NCBI RefSeq assembly: GCF_023078275.1
Contig: NC_062975.1
Span: forward strand, 20,569,641 to 20,633,640
Reading direction: 5' to 3'
DNA from: Leguminivora glycinivorella
Taxonomy: Eukaryota > Arthropoda > Insecta > Lepidoptera > Tortricidae
DNA: 64,000 nucleotides
Each line of letters opens with the position of its first letter. Within the stretch, counting starts at the first letter, position 1. A program made the position numbers and the translations under genes. The notes under the pieces were generated by a model. It had not been told where the DNA came from. It searched no databases and saw nothing but the letters and a program-made list of their open reading frames with translations. This document shows, one piece after another, positions 1-10,100 of the stretch.

Positions 1-57
1 CAGCAAGCCGAACCCTCCTTAACTTAATAGGCAGCTAAAGGGAGTATACAAGTTTCT
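1..57. other. Unassigned window edge
   Basis: No gene or repeat recognised in this short edge. Confidence 0.3.
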
Positions 58-176
58 AATGGGTTGGCAACGCGCACGTAACACTCCTTGAGTTGCAGGC
101 GTCCATAGGTTACGGTGACCACTTTCCATCAGGCGGAACGTATGCTTGTTTGCCACCAATGTAGTATTAAAAAAAA
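58..176 (+). repeat. Retroposon fragment (CAGGCGTCCATAGG / CATCAGGCGG type)
   Basis: Contains the phrases TTGCAGGCGTCCATAGGTTA and CCATCAGGCGGAACGTATGC followed by an A-rich tail, a pattern shared with 20876-20992. It looks like the 3' end of a short lepidopteran retroposon. Confidence 0.55.
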
Positions 177-778
177 CATTCTACGAACACTAACACATTC
201 TCTATACGCATCAGACTCTCCGTACGAATACTTAAACTGTGTCGCAGTAGGTACGTAGCGATATCACTGTAATGTGTTCTCAAACAGAGCTGCCGGGATC
301 GAAAATAAACTTGTATTGAATTCAAACGGTAAGATAACGATAATATTGACGGTTTTATTCGATGGCGCCGAGTTTTATTATATATAGAGTGTGAAAACAG
401 CTATTGTTTTAGAGATTGATAGGTAATGCACCTCCAGTGTGGAAAATTATGTCAGTAATGTTACGGTTTTAGTTTTAATCGACGATGTAAGAAACGAAAG
501 GACGAATGTTTATGTTGTTCGTTGTTTTTATATATAGGACGATTTTGATAAGGTTTCAATTGATTCATTATTTAGGCTAAAAATGGAAGAAAATGTTTGT
601 TACAGAGTGAATAATTGTTATACATACTTATAAACGGCTAAGCAAATCTGGTTACTAAAAAATGCGGACTTAAAAACCAAAGTTTTGATAGAAAAACATA
701 AGGGTTTAGTGAGTTTAACCACTTACCTAATTAGAAAATATCATAGGGCACACTAACTTTATTTTACAAATATATATA
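177..778. other. AT-rich sequence, nothing recognised
   Basis: No coding frame, repeat match within the window or RNA gene was seen here. Confidence 0.4.
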
Positions 779-1034
779 CAGAGTGTAACAAAAATGGTGG
801 TGATCTGTTTAAGGGCGTACTCAGTATCGTATTCTTATCAGGAAAAAGTAGAAGAAAATTTTTTTTCGCTAAAAAAATTTTCACTTTTGTATGAGCCGGG
901 CCGCGCGAATCGGTCGAATCTCCATACAAAGATAAAAAAATTTTTTGCGAAAATTTTTATCCTACTTTTTCCTGATGAGAATACGATACTGAATACGCCC
1001 TTAAACGGATCACCACCATTTTTGTTACACCCTG
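779..1034. mobile_element. Inverted-repeat MITE (CAGRGTGTAACAAAAATGG)
   Basis: Left end CAGAGTGTAACAAAAATGG is repeated inverted at the right end (CCATTTTTGTTACACCCTG); the inverted match runs through most of the element. TA lies on both sides, although the flanks are TA-rich. The two short frames here are translations of the arms, not genes. Confidence 0.75.
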
Positions 1035-1082
1035 TATATATATATATATATATAGATTACAAAAATACAGCAAATATAACGT

Positions 1083-1180
1083 AAACGGATTATCACCTTC
1101 TTTGCGTTTTCCCGGCTTCTTGCCACGGCTCATGGAAGCCTGGGGACCATTGAGCAACTAATCCCAGGTAGTGCTGTCAG
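1083..1180 (-). repeat. SINE2 3' fragment
   Basis: Matches the 3' part of the SINE2 family at 45873-46210 and 56398-56640 (TTGCCACGRCTCATGG, GCCTGGGGNC, CAACTAATCCCA). Confidence 0.55.
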
Positions 1181-1239
1181 TACTGGTGGAGTAACGCAAC
1201 CATTGCCTTCGGCTGGAAACAGCAAAATGCAAGCCGTGG

Positions 1240-1384
1240 CTCCGGGCGCCCTGTGCAAGTGTACACTCATGGAAGCGGTTCGTCGAATGAGCTACGAGCG
1301 GCCGGGTTGAGATGGAGTGAGGCCACGAGGGTCGCTGAAGATAGGAAGGCGTGGCGCGAGCTCGAGAAGACCCTTTGCACCTCT
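1240..1384 (+). pseudogene. Possible LINE C-terminal fragment
   Basis: Encodes LRWSEATRVAEDRKAWREL, which resembles the C-terminal tail of non-LTR retrotransposon polymerases. Too short to assign a clade. Confidence 0.4.
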
Positions 1385-1546
1385 GGGTACGTAGCCGAAT
1401 GGCACAAACGCTCACGAAACGTTCACGAAACGAAACGCTCGTAGATATCTATCTCTATCGCTCTTGCTTATTGTCGCGAAAACAACCTTTCGAGGCGTTT
1501 CGTTTTCGTTTCGCGTCGCAGAAATTCCATTCGGCTACGGCACCTA
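1385..1546. mobile_element. CCGAATGGCA-family MITE, copy 1
   Basis: Inverted termini GGGTACGTAGCCGAATGGCA and CCATTCGGCTACGGCACC around a core with GATATCTATCTCTATCGCTC. One of nine copies in the window (see also 4181, 16444, 30349, 39605, 40130, 41163, 43860, 44031). Confidence 0.75.
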
Positions 1547-1800
1547 GGGTGACTTAGGACAACAATAACTGAAGGCGAAGTACGAATCAAATAATCAAAC
1601 GAATATTTAATCAAATATTTTTTATTAAATATCTCTCACTTAAATATAAACAGACACTGATCTTATGGACGCACAAAATTTTAATAATAATAAAAGTACG
1701 GACAAATTGATGCTACCTGTCTTTAGATTTGTAATACTATGATGTCAAGCAACATGTGAAAATGCTGCTTTATTTCAAAGCAGCAATTTACAGTTTTTAA

Positions 1801-1946
1801 GGGCTCATTTAGACGGTACGAGAACTCCCATACGAGTTTTATAACTTTGCGGTATTTCATGTCATTGCAAAATTGTATGTAGCCTCAACAGCCCGCAATG
1901 TAACTAAAATCGCATGCGAGCTCACATGCCGTCTAAATCAGGCCTT
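1801..1946. mobile_element. MITE with GGGCYCATTTAGACGG termini, copy 1
   Basis: Inverted ends GGGCTCATTTAGACGG and CCGTCTAAATCAGGCC; second copy at 11963-12114 shares the centre (CAGCCCGCAATGTAACTAAA in inverted orientation). Confidence 0.7.
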
Positions 1947-2097
1947 TATTGTACCGATTTAACAAAGTGTAGTCTAGGAGCTAGACTTCTTTGGTGGCAT
2001 TTTCTGCGGCCGCGAGACGATTGTCTTCTTTCTGCTCGAAATACATCCAACTGCAACAAAAAAATCGTTAAATGTTTATTTTTGGAAGTAGATTATA

Positions 2098-2156
2098 TGT
2101 CGTGATTGCCTGTAAACTCATTGCCTACGCGTATTGTACTTTGTACTTATATTTAT
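2098..2156. repeat. Repeat shared with 55188-55250
   Basis: GATTGCCTGTAAACTCATTG and CCTACGCGTATTGTACTT recur inverted at 55190-55250. Confidence 0.6.
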
Positions 2157-2159
2157 TTA

Positions 2160-2392
2160 AACAATAAATAAATAAATATAATGGGACATTCTTACACAGA
2201 TTGACAGTCCCAAGGTTAGCTCAAGAGAGCTTGTGTTGCAGGTACTCAGATAACGATATATATAAAATACAAATACTGCATGTATACAAAGAAAACACCC
2301 ATAACTCAGGAACAAATATCTGTGTATAATATCTGTGCTCATCAAGTCATCACACAAATAAATGCCCTTACCGGGATTCGAACCAACGGTAT
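2160..2392 (-). repeat. tRNA-derived SINE1, minus copy
   Basis: Read on the minus strand it has the B-box region TTCGAATCCCGGTAAGGGCA, the body (ATTTATTTGTGTGATGAGCA) and a (TTTA)n tail. Its tRNA-like 5' end is truncated. Same family as 11017, 51925, 53205 and 62727. Confidence 0.8.
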
Positions 2393-2836
2393 GAAAAATG
2401 CATTTTATTTATATTTTACAATTATTTCAGTGTGTTTTGCATTTATTTCGTAAATTTAGCTCAGATAAATTGTTATAATTTACAATCTGACAATATGCTC
2501 TCTACTCGCGCTTGACCGCGTGTGTACGCTTGGCACCCACCGTTGCCAAGCAACGGAGAGTACAACAGATCAAAATATTATAAATGAATGAAAAATAAGT
2601 AAAATTTTAGTTCAATTATATGATTTTCTGAACATTGCATTTAATTTATATGCAGTATTTTCGTGTTTGTTTTCGTTCAAAAAGTGTTATCAAAAACAAT
2701 GGATTTAATATGAATAATCTGATGTAGATCAAGATACACTACTGGTCCCATCGCCGCCGGTTGAAGGTTTTGCCTTATGACTGTTTCCTCTGTATTTTTC
2801 TATCCAATGTGATGAAAAACACTGTCTGTAACTTAG

Positions 2837-2928
2837 GAGGTAAGGACATTAAAGACTTGTCCATTATTCGCTCCTGCCTGCGGCAGTCGTGAATAATAAC
2901 ACGCGTCTTTAATGTCCCCCTTACCTCC
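2837..2928. mobile_element. Short inverted-repeat element (GGAGGTAAGGACATTAAAGAC)
   Basis: GGAGGTAAGGACATTAAAGA at the left is repeated inverted as TCTTTAATGTCCCCCTTACC at the right. Single copy in the window. Confidence 0.6.
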
Positions 2929-3156
2929 GTTGTTGCACAATGTACTATTATTTGGGATTTTCGATGACGTTTAAAGATGATTCATTAAGGTCTGCGACAT
3001 TCCTATTGGGATTACATATTATGTATGTATGTTCGTACTATATTTATCTCGTCATTCGTCATAATATTCGTCACACGTGCCAAGTGCGGTTTATGTAGTC
3101 ACATAAAGCAATAGGTATAGTTATGTCACGTTATCAAGCAACACAAACCACATAGT

Positions 3157-3433
3157 CGCTTAAGACGCTACAAGAGCGAAAATGCTAAAATGGAAAGGTT
3201 TCCTCTTTCAATTTGGGAATTTTAGTTAAATATACTTACTAGTGTTAAAAACTAGATTTATTTAAAAAAACTGTCCATTCAGAACAACTCAGTTAAAAGA
3301 TATTGCGAAAAAATCTTTAAAATTGAGGTTTCGCTCTCGACTGTTTCCTCCTTCAAAACTTAATCAATCGTAACGAAATTTAAGAATCTGAATAACAATA
3401 AAATAATCTGTGCCGGACCGTTTAGTTTTTATG
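3157..3433 (-). repeat. Repeat family G, copy 1
   Basis: Shares TCGACTGTTTCCTCCTTCAA, ATTCTTAAATTTCG and GTGCCGGACCGTTTAGTTTT with 34210-34692 and 39776-40398, in opposite orientation. Unclassified; no coding capacity seen. Confidence 0.7.
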
Positions 3434-3436
3434 GTT

Positions 3437-3617
3437 AACTAGCTTTCGCCCGCGGCTTCGCTCGCGTTAGAAAGAGACAAAAATAGCCCATGTCACTCTC
3501 ATTCCTTTCAACTATCTCCACTTAAAAAATCACGACAATTCGTCGCTCCGTTTTGCCGTGAACTACGGACAAACAATCAGACACACACACTTTCCCATTT
3601 ATAATATTAGTATGGAT
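3437..3617 (+). repeat. CTAGCTTT-CCCGCGGCTTCGC retroposon
   Basis: Starts AACTAGCTTTCGCCCGCGGC and ends at CCCATTTATAATATTAGTAT. Same family as 32952 (split), 41889 and 63604. A CCCGCGGCTTCGCTCGCG core is very common in lepidopteran genomes. Confidence 0.75.
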
Positions 3618-3898
3618 AGCTTTATACTATCCTAACTGGAAAACATCAATATAATAAACATAATATGATTTAAGTACATACTTTTAAAGGTGACTTCTAC
3701 CAGCTAGTTTAAGGCATCAAGCCAAAGCTCGTATCATTTTTTTACACTCTTGTGAATAAAATGCAACTTTGTCATCCGTTTTTGAAGAATCAAGAGAATG
3801 CTTCTAGCAGTTCGTGAGGTGAAAATAACTATTTTCCTATTAAATCTCTAGTGAAACGAAACGCACTGAAATTACCCTACTAATTAGAGTTCAGAGCT

Positions 3899-4043
3899 GG
3901 GGGGTTACCACGAAGTGCTATAACCGTTCAGTTTAGATTGAGAGAGAGGGACGGAGCTATGTAACTGATATAACTGTGTCCCTTTCTCTCGACCACCTCT
4001 CGACCTAAACTGAACGTATTCAGTATTTTCTGGTAACCCCACA
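3899..4043. mobile_element. Short inverted-repeat element (GGGGTTACCA)
   Basis: Ends GGGGGTTACCA / TGGTAACCCC with inner inverted match around GTTCAGTTTAGATTGAGAG and CTCGACCTAAACTGAAC. Confidence 0.65.
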
Positions 4044-4180
4044 GTGCGGGCTAAAGTAATTGCGCGAAGTGTCTGCGTGTCTTTGAGCGCCCATATTAAT
4101 GGTTTGGCTAATGAGCTTATGAGTCTATGTCGAATTTTCATGAATTATTAACGTATACTGTCTGTTAATACATCTGTGTT

Positions 4181-4315
4181 CGTAGCCGAATGTACAAACG
4201 GTCACGAAACGCTCGTAGACTATAACTATCTCTATCGCTCTTGCGTATTGGCGCGACAGAGCCAGACTACATTTCTGCGGCGTTTCGTGCCGACGATTAC
4301 CATTCGGTTACGCTG
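4181..4315. mobile_element. CCGAATGGCA-family MITE, copy 2 (diverged)
   Basis: GTAGCCGAATGTACAAACGG at the left and CCATTCGGTTACGC at the right around the family core (TCTCTATCGCTCTTGCGTAT). Confidence 0.65.
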
Positions 4316-4658
4316 GCTGCACACATAGCATAAGATAAGACTGTTCAAACAAGGTAACTACTTTAGATAATAGTTATTTGTTAAACAAGGACTCATATAG
4401 TGTTAGATTTCCATGGAGCTACAGTGCTGTAGGGATGTATATTATTATGCGTAAAGATATGTTGATAGGTACTTTGTATATATAACGATGCACTTTATCT
4501 GTCTTTGTCTACCATTTCCTATTTTCCTCTCTCAGTTGTTCTAAGGTTAGCTGGAAGAAATCCCTTAAAGGGATAAGCTCGCCTTTGTACATAACCATTA
4601 TAATTGCATAATTATGTACTTCATATAATTTGTTCTGTGCAATAAAGTGTTTACTAAA

Positions 4659-4788
4659 CTCTGTCAAACAAGTCTGTCAGTAAATAAGAACAAATAAAAC
4701 TATATGCATACTTTTCTTTAGGGTGCTAGAGAAAAGGATACCTATTGTTTTCTTTGTTCTTATTTACTGACAAACTTGTTTGACAGAG
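4659..4788. mobile_element. MITE with 37-bp TIRs (ACTCTGTCAAACAAG)
   Basis: ACTCTGTCAAACAAGTCTGT and the following 17 bp are repeated inverted at the right (CTGACAAACTTGTTTGACAG). Single copy. Confidence 0.7.
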
Positions 4789-4904
4789 TATACTACTACT
4801 AAATAACTACTTAATACTACATTACAGGAGAGGTCTGAAAGTAAGAGTGTTAGCGGTTGACTAGTGATACACATATAGGTTATAGATAGATATATTTAAA
4901 CAAC

Positions 4905-5157
4905 TTGCTAAAATATAGCCACATCAGCACGGGAAGCATGGTCGCGCGATAGACGATAAAATATCAGGCCGTCCCTATCGCACTATTTGTAAGTGCGGTA
5001 GGGACGGCCTGATATTTTATCGTCTATCGCGCGACCATGCTTCCCGTGCTGGGACCGTCATAGCCGCTCTGAATAGAAACACCGCCCCCGGCAGAAAGCT
5101 GAGCATAGCCTTGTATACCAGGAAAGGGAGTACAGAGGCCCATACACTAGTGTTTAG
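4905..5157 (-). pseudogene. Decayed copy of SLC46-like exon 6
   Basis: On the minus strand VYGPLYS and, after a 5-bp frameshifting insertion, VYKAMLSFLPGAVFLFRAAM match exon 6 of the intact gene. The copy is split by a perfect inverted-repeat MITE at 4935-5052 and then continues (TGTGGCTATATTTTAGCAAG) with an in-frame stop. It lies 1.8 kb downstream of the real exon 6. Confidence 0.85.
4935..5052. mobile_element. Near-perfect palindromic MITE inside pseudo-exon 6
   Basis: About 57-bp inverted arms starting CAGCACGGGAAGCATGGTCG and ending at the same sequence inverted, with a tiny loop. It splits the exon-6 copy, so it inserted after the duplication. Confidence 0.8.
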
Positions 5158-5210
5158 TAGTCTCTTCTTCCATACACGCTCTGCACCTGGGGCTGTCAGT
5201 TAATCCAATG
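5158..5210 (-). pseudogene. LINE (Jockey-type) fragment between exon 6 and its copy
   Basis: The minus strand encodes GLTDSPRCRACMEEETTKH, resembling the CRxCxEEEET segment near the C-terminus of Jockey/R1-type LINE polymerases. It abuts pseudo-exon 6. Confidence 0.5.
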
Positions 5211-5445
5211 CTATTGGCACAGTATAATAAAGGGTACTATCGTACAGTATAGCCACTCCCGCTCCCCGCTGAAAGTGCCGCCAACCCCCTCTCGGTTACC
5301 TCACAGTTACCGCCTGTCAAAAGCGCGAACAGTCGACCTGTCATATTTCACTCATACAAGCATAGTACGCGTTCACCTGCACGAGCTTAGACTGTGTGCT
5401 AGGAGCGCGCCTCTTTTATATATTTGATCGCCAGTGTCCGAGGTA

Positions 5446-7001
5446 CAGTACTGGACAAAATTCTTCATACACCGACATATAAAATAAACTTTCTATCATA
5501 ATTTCTTTACCCTTAAACTTAACATCACAGTTGTATTGGAAAACTTTTAACTAATTTCATGGCGTACAACATACAGACAATAACATATCAATGATCGTAC
5601 AATTATTTTTTTACATGAGTATAAATATAAATATCACTACTTTTGGCTCTGGACGAATTTGAGCATACAGTAATTAAAATACGAATGAAATGCAATGTAG
5701 TAGTGTGTATGGCTGTCATCTGCTTTAGATATCGCTGATTGTCTCGGAGGAATATTTTTTTCCCCTCACTAGCTCGGAAACACGTGTTTTGTCCTTTAAT
5801 ACCAGCGGGTAAAAACGCATTTTATCCACTAGTGGGTAAAGTAATTTGACCTTGAATAAAGTCAAATTAACTGCTTTAAAATTGATAAAAGTAGGTGAAT
5901 CTAATAGTAATAAAGATGATTTACCACCTGTGGAATTACTGGAAGCAGTCATAAACGCATTTTTTGCGTTGTAGTTTCCTCGCTGTAGTGAGGGGAAAAA
6001 AATTGTGTTACACTCGGGTGCAAATGTATTTTACTTCTCGTGTGTTAAAAAAACTCGCAAGTTCGGGATTCTATTCTCGAACCACTCGCTTCGCTCGTGG
6101 TTCAACTATAGAATCCTTTCACTTGCTCGTTTTTCAATTCCACACTCGGTGTTAAAATACAACTTTGCCCCCTTGTATAACAAATAACTAATGTTAGAAA
6201 CTGAAAGTATTTATCTAACCCAAGCTTTTTCCTGTGTGTCTACTGAAGTAGGCAAAGTGGGTATAATTCAGAATGACATTTGATATTTTTTTTATTTTTC
6301 CAAAAACTTCCTTAAATTTTGGCTTGGATTGATTACATGAGACTATGTTAGCCATTCAAGCTATTCATTCCTATTAATCATAACAAACGCATGAGATATA
6401 GGTACATACTGGTATTATCTTTCAGCCATCGCCCGTCTGAATATATACGAGAAGATGACTGAAAGAAAATACTAGTATGTCTATTTCATGCGTTCGTTGT
6501 GATTCATAGGATTAAGTAGCTTCAATGGCTGACATAGTCTCATGTTATCAATCCTAGCCAAAATTTAAGGAAGTTTTTGGAAAAACAAAGAAAATATCAA
6601 ATGTTATTCTGAATTATACCCACTTTGCCTACTTTAGTAGGCACACAGGAAAAAGCTTGGGTTAGATAAATACCTTCAGTTTGTACCTGAAAATGTTCCT
6701 CCGAGACAAGCAGCCATATCTAAAGCAGAGGAAAGCCATACACACTAATACATTGCATTTCATTCGTATTTTAATTACTGTATGATCAAATTTGTCCAGA
6801 GCCAAAAGTACAATATTTATATTTATACCAATGTTAAACAATAATTGTACAATCATTGATATATTGTTGTCTGTATGTTGTACGCCATGAAATTAGCCAA
6901 AAGTTTTCAACACAACTGTGATGTTAAGTTTAAGGGTAGAGAAATTATGATAGAAAGTTTATTTTTTTATGTCGGTGTATGAAGAATTTTGTCCAGTACT
7001 G
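5446..7001. mobile_element. Fold-back element with Tc1-like ends
   Basis: Ends CAGTACTGGACAAAATTC with TA duplicated on both sides (5444-5445, 7002-7003), as in Tc1/mariner elements. The inverted arms run almost to the centre (about 6435), with a 437-bp repeat (5754-6190) inserted in the left arm. No transposase. Its right TIR supplies the end of the SLC46-like reading frame. Confidence 0.8.
5754..6190 (+). repeat. CCCTCACTAGCTCGG repeat, copy 1
   Basis: Begins TTTTTCCCCTCACTAGCTCG and ends CTTGTATAACAAATAACTA. Further copies at 18293, 20199 (interrupted) and 52471. Unclassified; frames inside it are not genes. Confidence 0.75.
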
Positions 7002-7189
7002 TATGCTATTGGTATAAATTACAAAAACTTGCCCAAATATAGCCACAGCAGGAACCGTCATAGCCGCTCCGAGAAGAAAGACCGCCCCCGGCAGAAAACT
7101 TAGCGTAGCCATGTATACCCGGGAGTACAGAGGCCCGTACACTAGGGGCATCATGGCTTCTGCTAGGCCGAAGAGGGAATTTACTTTAC
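6945..7189 (-). CDS. SLC46-like transporter, exon 6 with transposon-derived C-terminus
   Basis: Acceptor ATCTTTCCAG|GTAAAG. It encodes GKVNSLFGLAEAMMPLVYGP and the last helices (LPGAVFLLGAAMTVPAVAIF). After ...VIYTNS the frame leaves gene sequence at about 7005 and runs into 2 bp of a 230-bp repeat and then the terminal inverted repeat of a fold-back element, which supplies the last 19 residues (IQYWTKFFIHRHKKINFLS) and the TAA stop at 6945-6947. Confidence 0.92.
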
Positions 7190-10100
7190 CTGGAAAGATT
7201 GAGAAACTTAGGTTAGTAATTTCTTAAAGAAATGTATCGTTAGATTAGAAATTTGGGTAACTAACTAACGCCCTTCTAACTTTCAGCAAGATAGATTATT
7301 AGTACGAGGGGCGTTCAATAAGTAATGATAATGAGTATTAAAACATAAGAATGTAAGTATCCCTATATTTTTATAATTAAAAGTAACTCTTTTGTGATTT
7401 ATTTACATAATTAATTTTGTCAATTATTATTTTTTTGCCCCCTTTAAAAATTAAAATCTTAACGATAGTCTAAATACCATGTCAGTAAGCACTTCATTTC
7501 ATTATATTTCAGAGTAGCGATTATATTACAATTTTATTTAAAGGTCGGGTATAAAATATTAATGATCCTTATATTACCTTCAATATTAGGTATGTCACTT
7601 GTAGCTTTAAATGCACTAACTTGAGCAGCACCCTCGGCAATTTGGGGGTTCGGCCCTGTCGACTGTCATTTTGAAGGCCAAAAACATTATTATTTGTTTG
7701 TTTAAAATGTTCTTATTGTAACTAATCATTTTTTAAATATTAAAATTATTGTATGTTCTTCTTTAATACTACCATAATTTTGTTTCTAATCTATATTCTC
7801 AATTTTCGTGATAATCTGTAAAAATCGTGAACATGACCCAAAACAGCACCTAGATTTTTTTTGGATACCATACCGTTTGAAAATGTATCTATACGAACTT
7901 TTTTTATTGCTGTTACTAACAAAGGATAAACCCAGCTTTAATTTAAAGTATGATTATTTTTGATATTTATGTCAGAAATGAACTCACGACATGTCAAATA
8001 TTCATGAAAACATGCTCTTATTTTACTGAAAATGTTCATCCCCCACCTTGTGTCAATTATTTACATATCAAAGAAAAACAAATGAAAGTAGTAAAAATTT
8101 GAATTATGCAATTTCACTTTAATGAGTACTGCTACATGGACAAGTTAAGAAAAATTAAATCAAGGTACAGGAACATATCCATTCTCATTACTTTTTGAAC
8201 GTCCCTCGTATTTATTGCTTTCACTTAAAAACCACCCAATTTATTGTAGATACAGTCAACCAATTGAAACCCTAGGCCACTATACAACCATGTCAAAATG
8301 ACAAGAAGTAAGAGATTTCTTACAATTTGATTTATAACGTCACTATGCCATAGTTCTACAGTGTAGTCCAATGTAGTCCTTACACCCTGGCGGGCGTTGC
8401 CTCCGAGCGAATCCCATAATGACCAGGGCAAGGGCAGCATTCGTTTGGTGTAGGTACTTAGGTACCCCTCACATGTCATCAGTGTCAAAAGGTCACTTAT
8501 CTGTTGGCTTAAGCTCCTCAAGGTCCATAACACTATTGTTACATTATTGAAAGCACAGAAGAATGACTAATTAAGCATACTTTACCTAATTCTTCGCTGG
8601 TAACTAGTTTAGAGGCAATAGACCGCATGGCGATGAAGGACGTTCCATTGAAGATTTCCACCAGTGGAGCTGTAACACAAAATAAATCGATGAAAGATCT
8701 ACAAATCTACAGTCTACAAATAATCGAAAATAAGCAGACAGATCGCCTGACATTCGATACACCAGAGGAGTTGATACAGCAAAAATATGATGTTAATAAT
8801 TATTATACTGATTATAACTAGATATTTTTCTGGCACGAACGTCAAGTTGTAAGTGCATGACAAAATAAAAACTTCGACAATCCTTTTATCGATAAAATAA
8901 TAGCCTTAGATAAGGTTAATAATTATCCCTAATAATAACCTCTAAAATCTTGAATAATAATGTAAGAACTTATGTAAACTATTAAAATATGGTTTGTTTT
9001 ATTATTATTGTATTGCATGTGAATTATGGCAATGAATGATTTTTAATTTAATTTTAATTGTCCATTTATTTTCAAACATGTGACATTTGTATAAAAAAAT
9101 AATGTTATATACACCTAAATTTAAGCCTATATTCCCTAAACGGGGTAGGCAGAGCACATGAAACTACTCAAGATCCAGTACCACGGCAATATTTAATAAC
9201 ATAATTATAATAATGAATGACATATTATAATGTAAGTTATCGATGAACTAAATATCGGAAGGAAGTCAATAAGGGCCAGTTGCATCAACCACATTTGACA
9301 GACACATCATCGTCACGCAGCAGACGTCTATGGAACTTCCCATACAATAAAATTTAACGAACGCTTTAACGGTGACAGAGGGTTTGATGCAACCGGCCCT
9401 AAGTGTCACTTCGTTCGTGCTAGAAAAAAAAATATATATGTATAGGTATAATAATTATGCGAACAAAGTCACGAAGGTAAATTGGCACATTATTTGCTAG
9501 TTATTTTAACCTTTTCAACGCCGCCGTAGCCAATACTAAATGCTCAGGCGCCCGTCACCAAAGCACAGTATAATAAAGAGTACTATCGTACAGTATGGCC
9601 ACTACCGCTCCCCGCTGAAAGTGCCGCCCACCCCCTCTCGGTTACCTCACAGTTACCGCATGTCAAAAACGCGAACAGTCGACCTGTCATATCTCACTCA
9701 CACAAGCATGGTACGCGTTCACCTACACGAGCTTAGAATGTGTGCTAGGAACGCGCCTCTTTCATATATTTGATCGCCAGTGACCGAGATGTGACCAAAG
9801 TCAAAACTAAAATTGAACTTTATCCATATGCAATTTTGTCTATGTGCCCTGTGGTTTGTGACCGATTCACGTCATCATCCTTCATCATCATCATCATTCA
9901 TTTATCGTCATCATCAATCATTGATTGGATCATTGGCCTGTGTGTTTAACCTGCGGTGCCAATATTTACATTTCTGGCGCGAAAAAGGTTAAACTCCACT
10001 TTACACACTCGTTTTAATTCTATAATCGTGTGCGCATGCTTTATTTGCACGAGTGAACATCACAAGTATATAAGTATTAAGCGGATAATCCCATATTGTT

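Larger units (their letters stand above)
5218..7005. mobile_element. 230-bp element copy 1, split by a fold-back element
   Basis: 5218-5445 plus 7004-7005 match the intact 230-bp copy at 9564-9793 (starts CACAGTATAATAAAG, ends ATTTGATCGCCAGTG...). It is flanked by the 7-bp direct repeat CTATTGG (5211-5217 and 7006-7012). The fold-back element at 5446-7001 is inserted near its right end. Confidence 0.75.
9232..9925 (+). repeat. Repeat H, copy 1, interrupted twice
   Basis: Matches the continuous copy at 12588-12862 (GTTATCGATGAACTRAATAT ... CTGTGGTTTGTGACCGAT) except for two insertions: a MITE at 9273-9399 and the 230-bp element at 9564-9793. The comparison defines both insertion boundaries. 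Confidence 0.75.

Noticed and set aside
5725..6187. Several short frames in 5.7-6.2 kb as genes
   Set aside because: They are readings of a dispersed repeat; the same frames appear at 18.5 and 52.7 kb.
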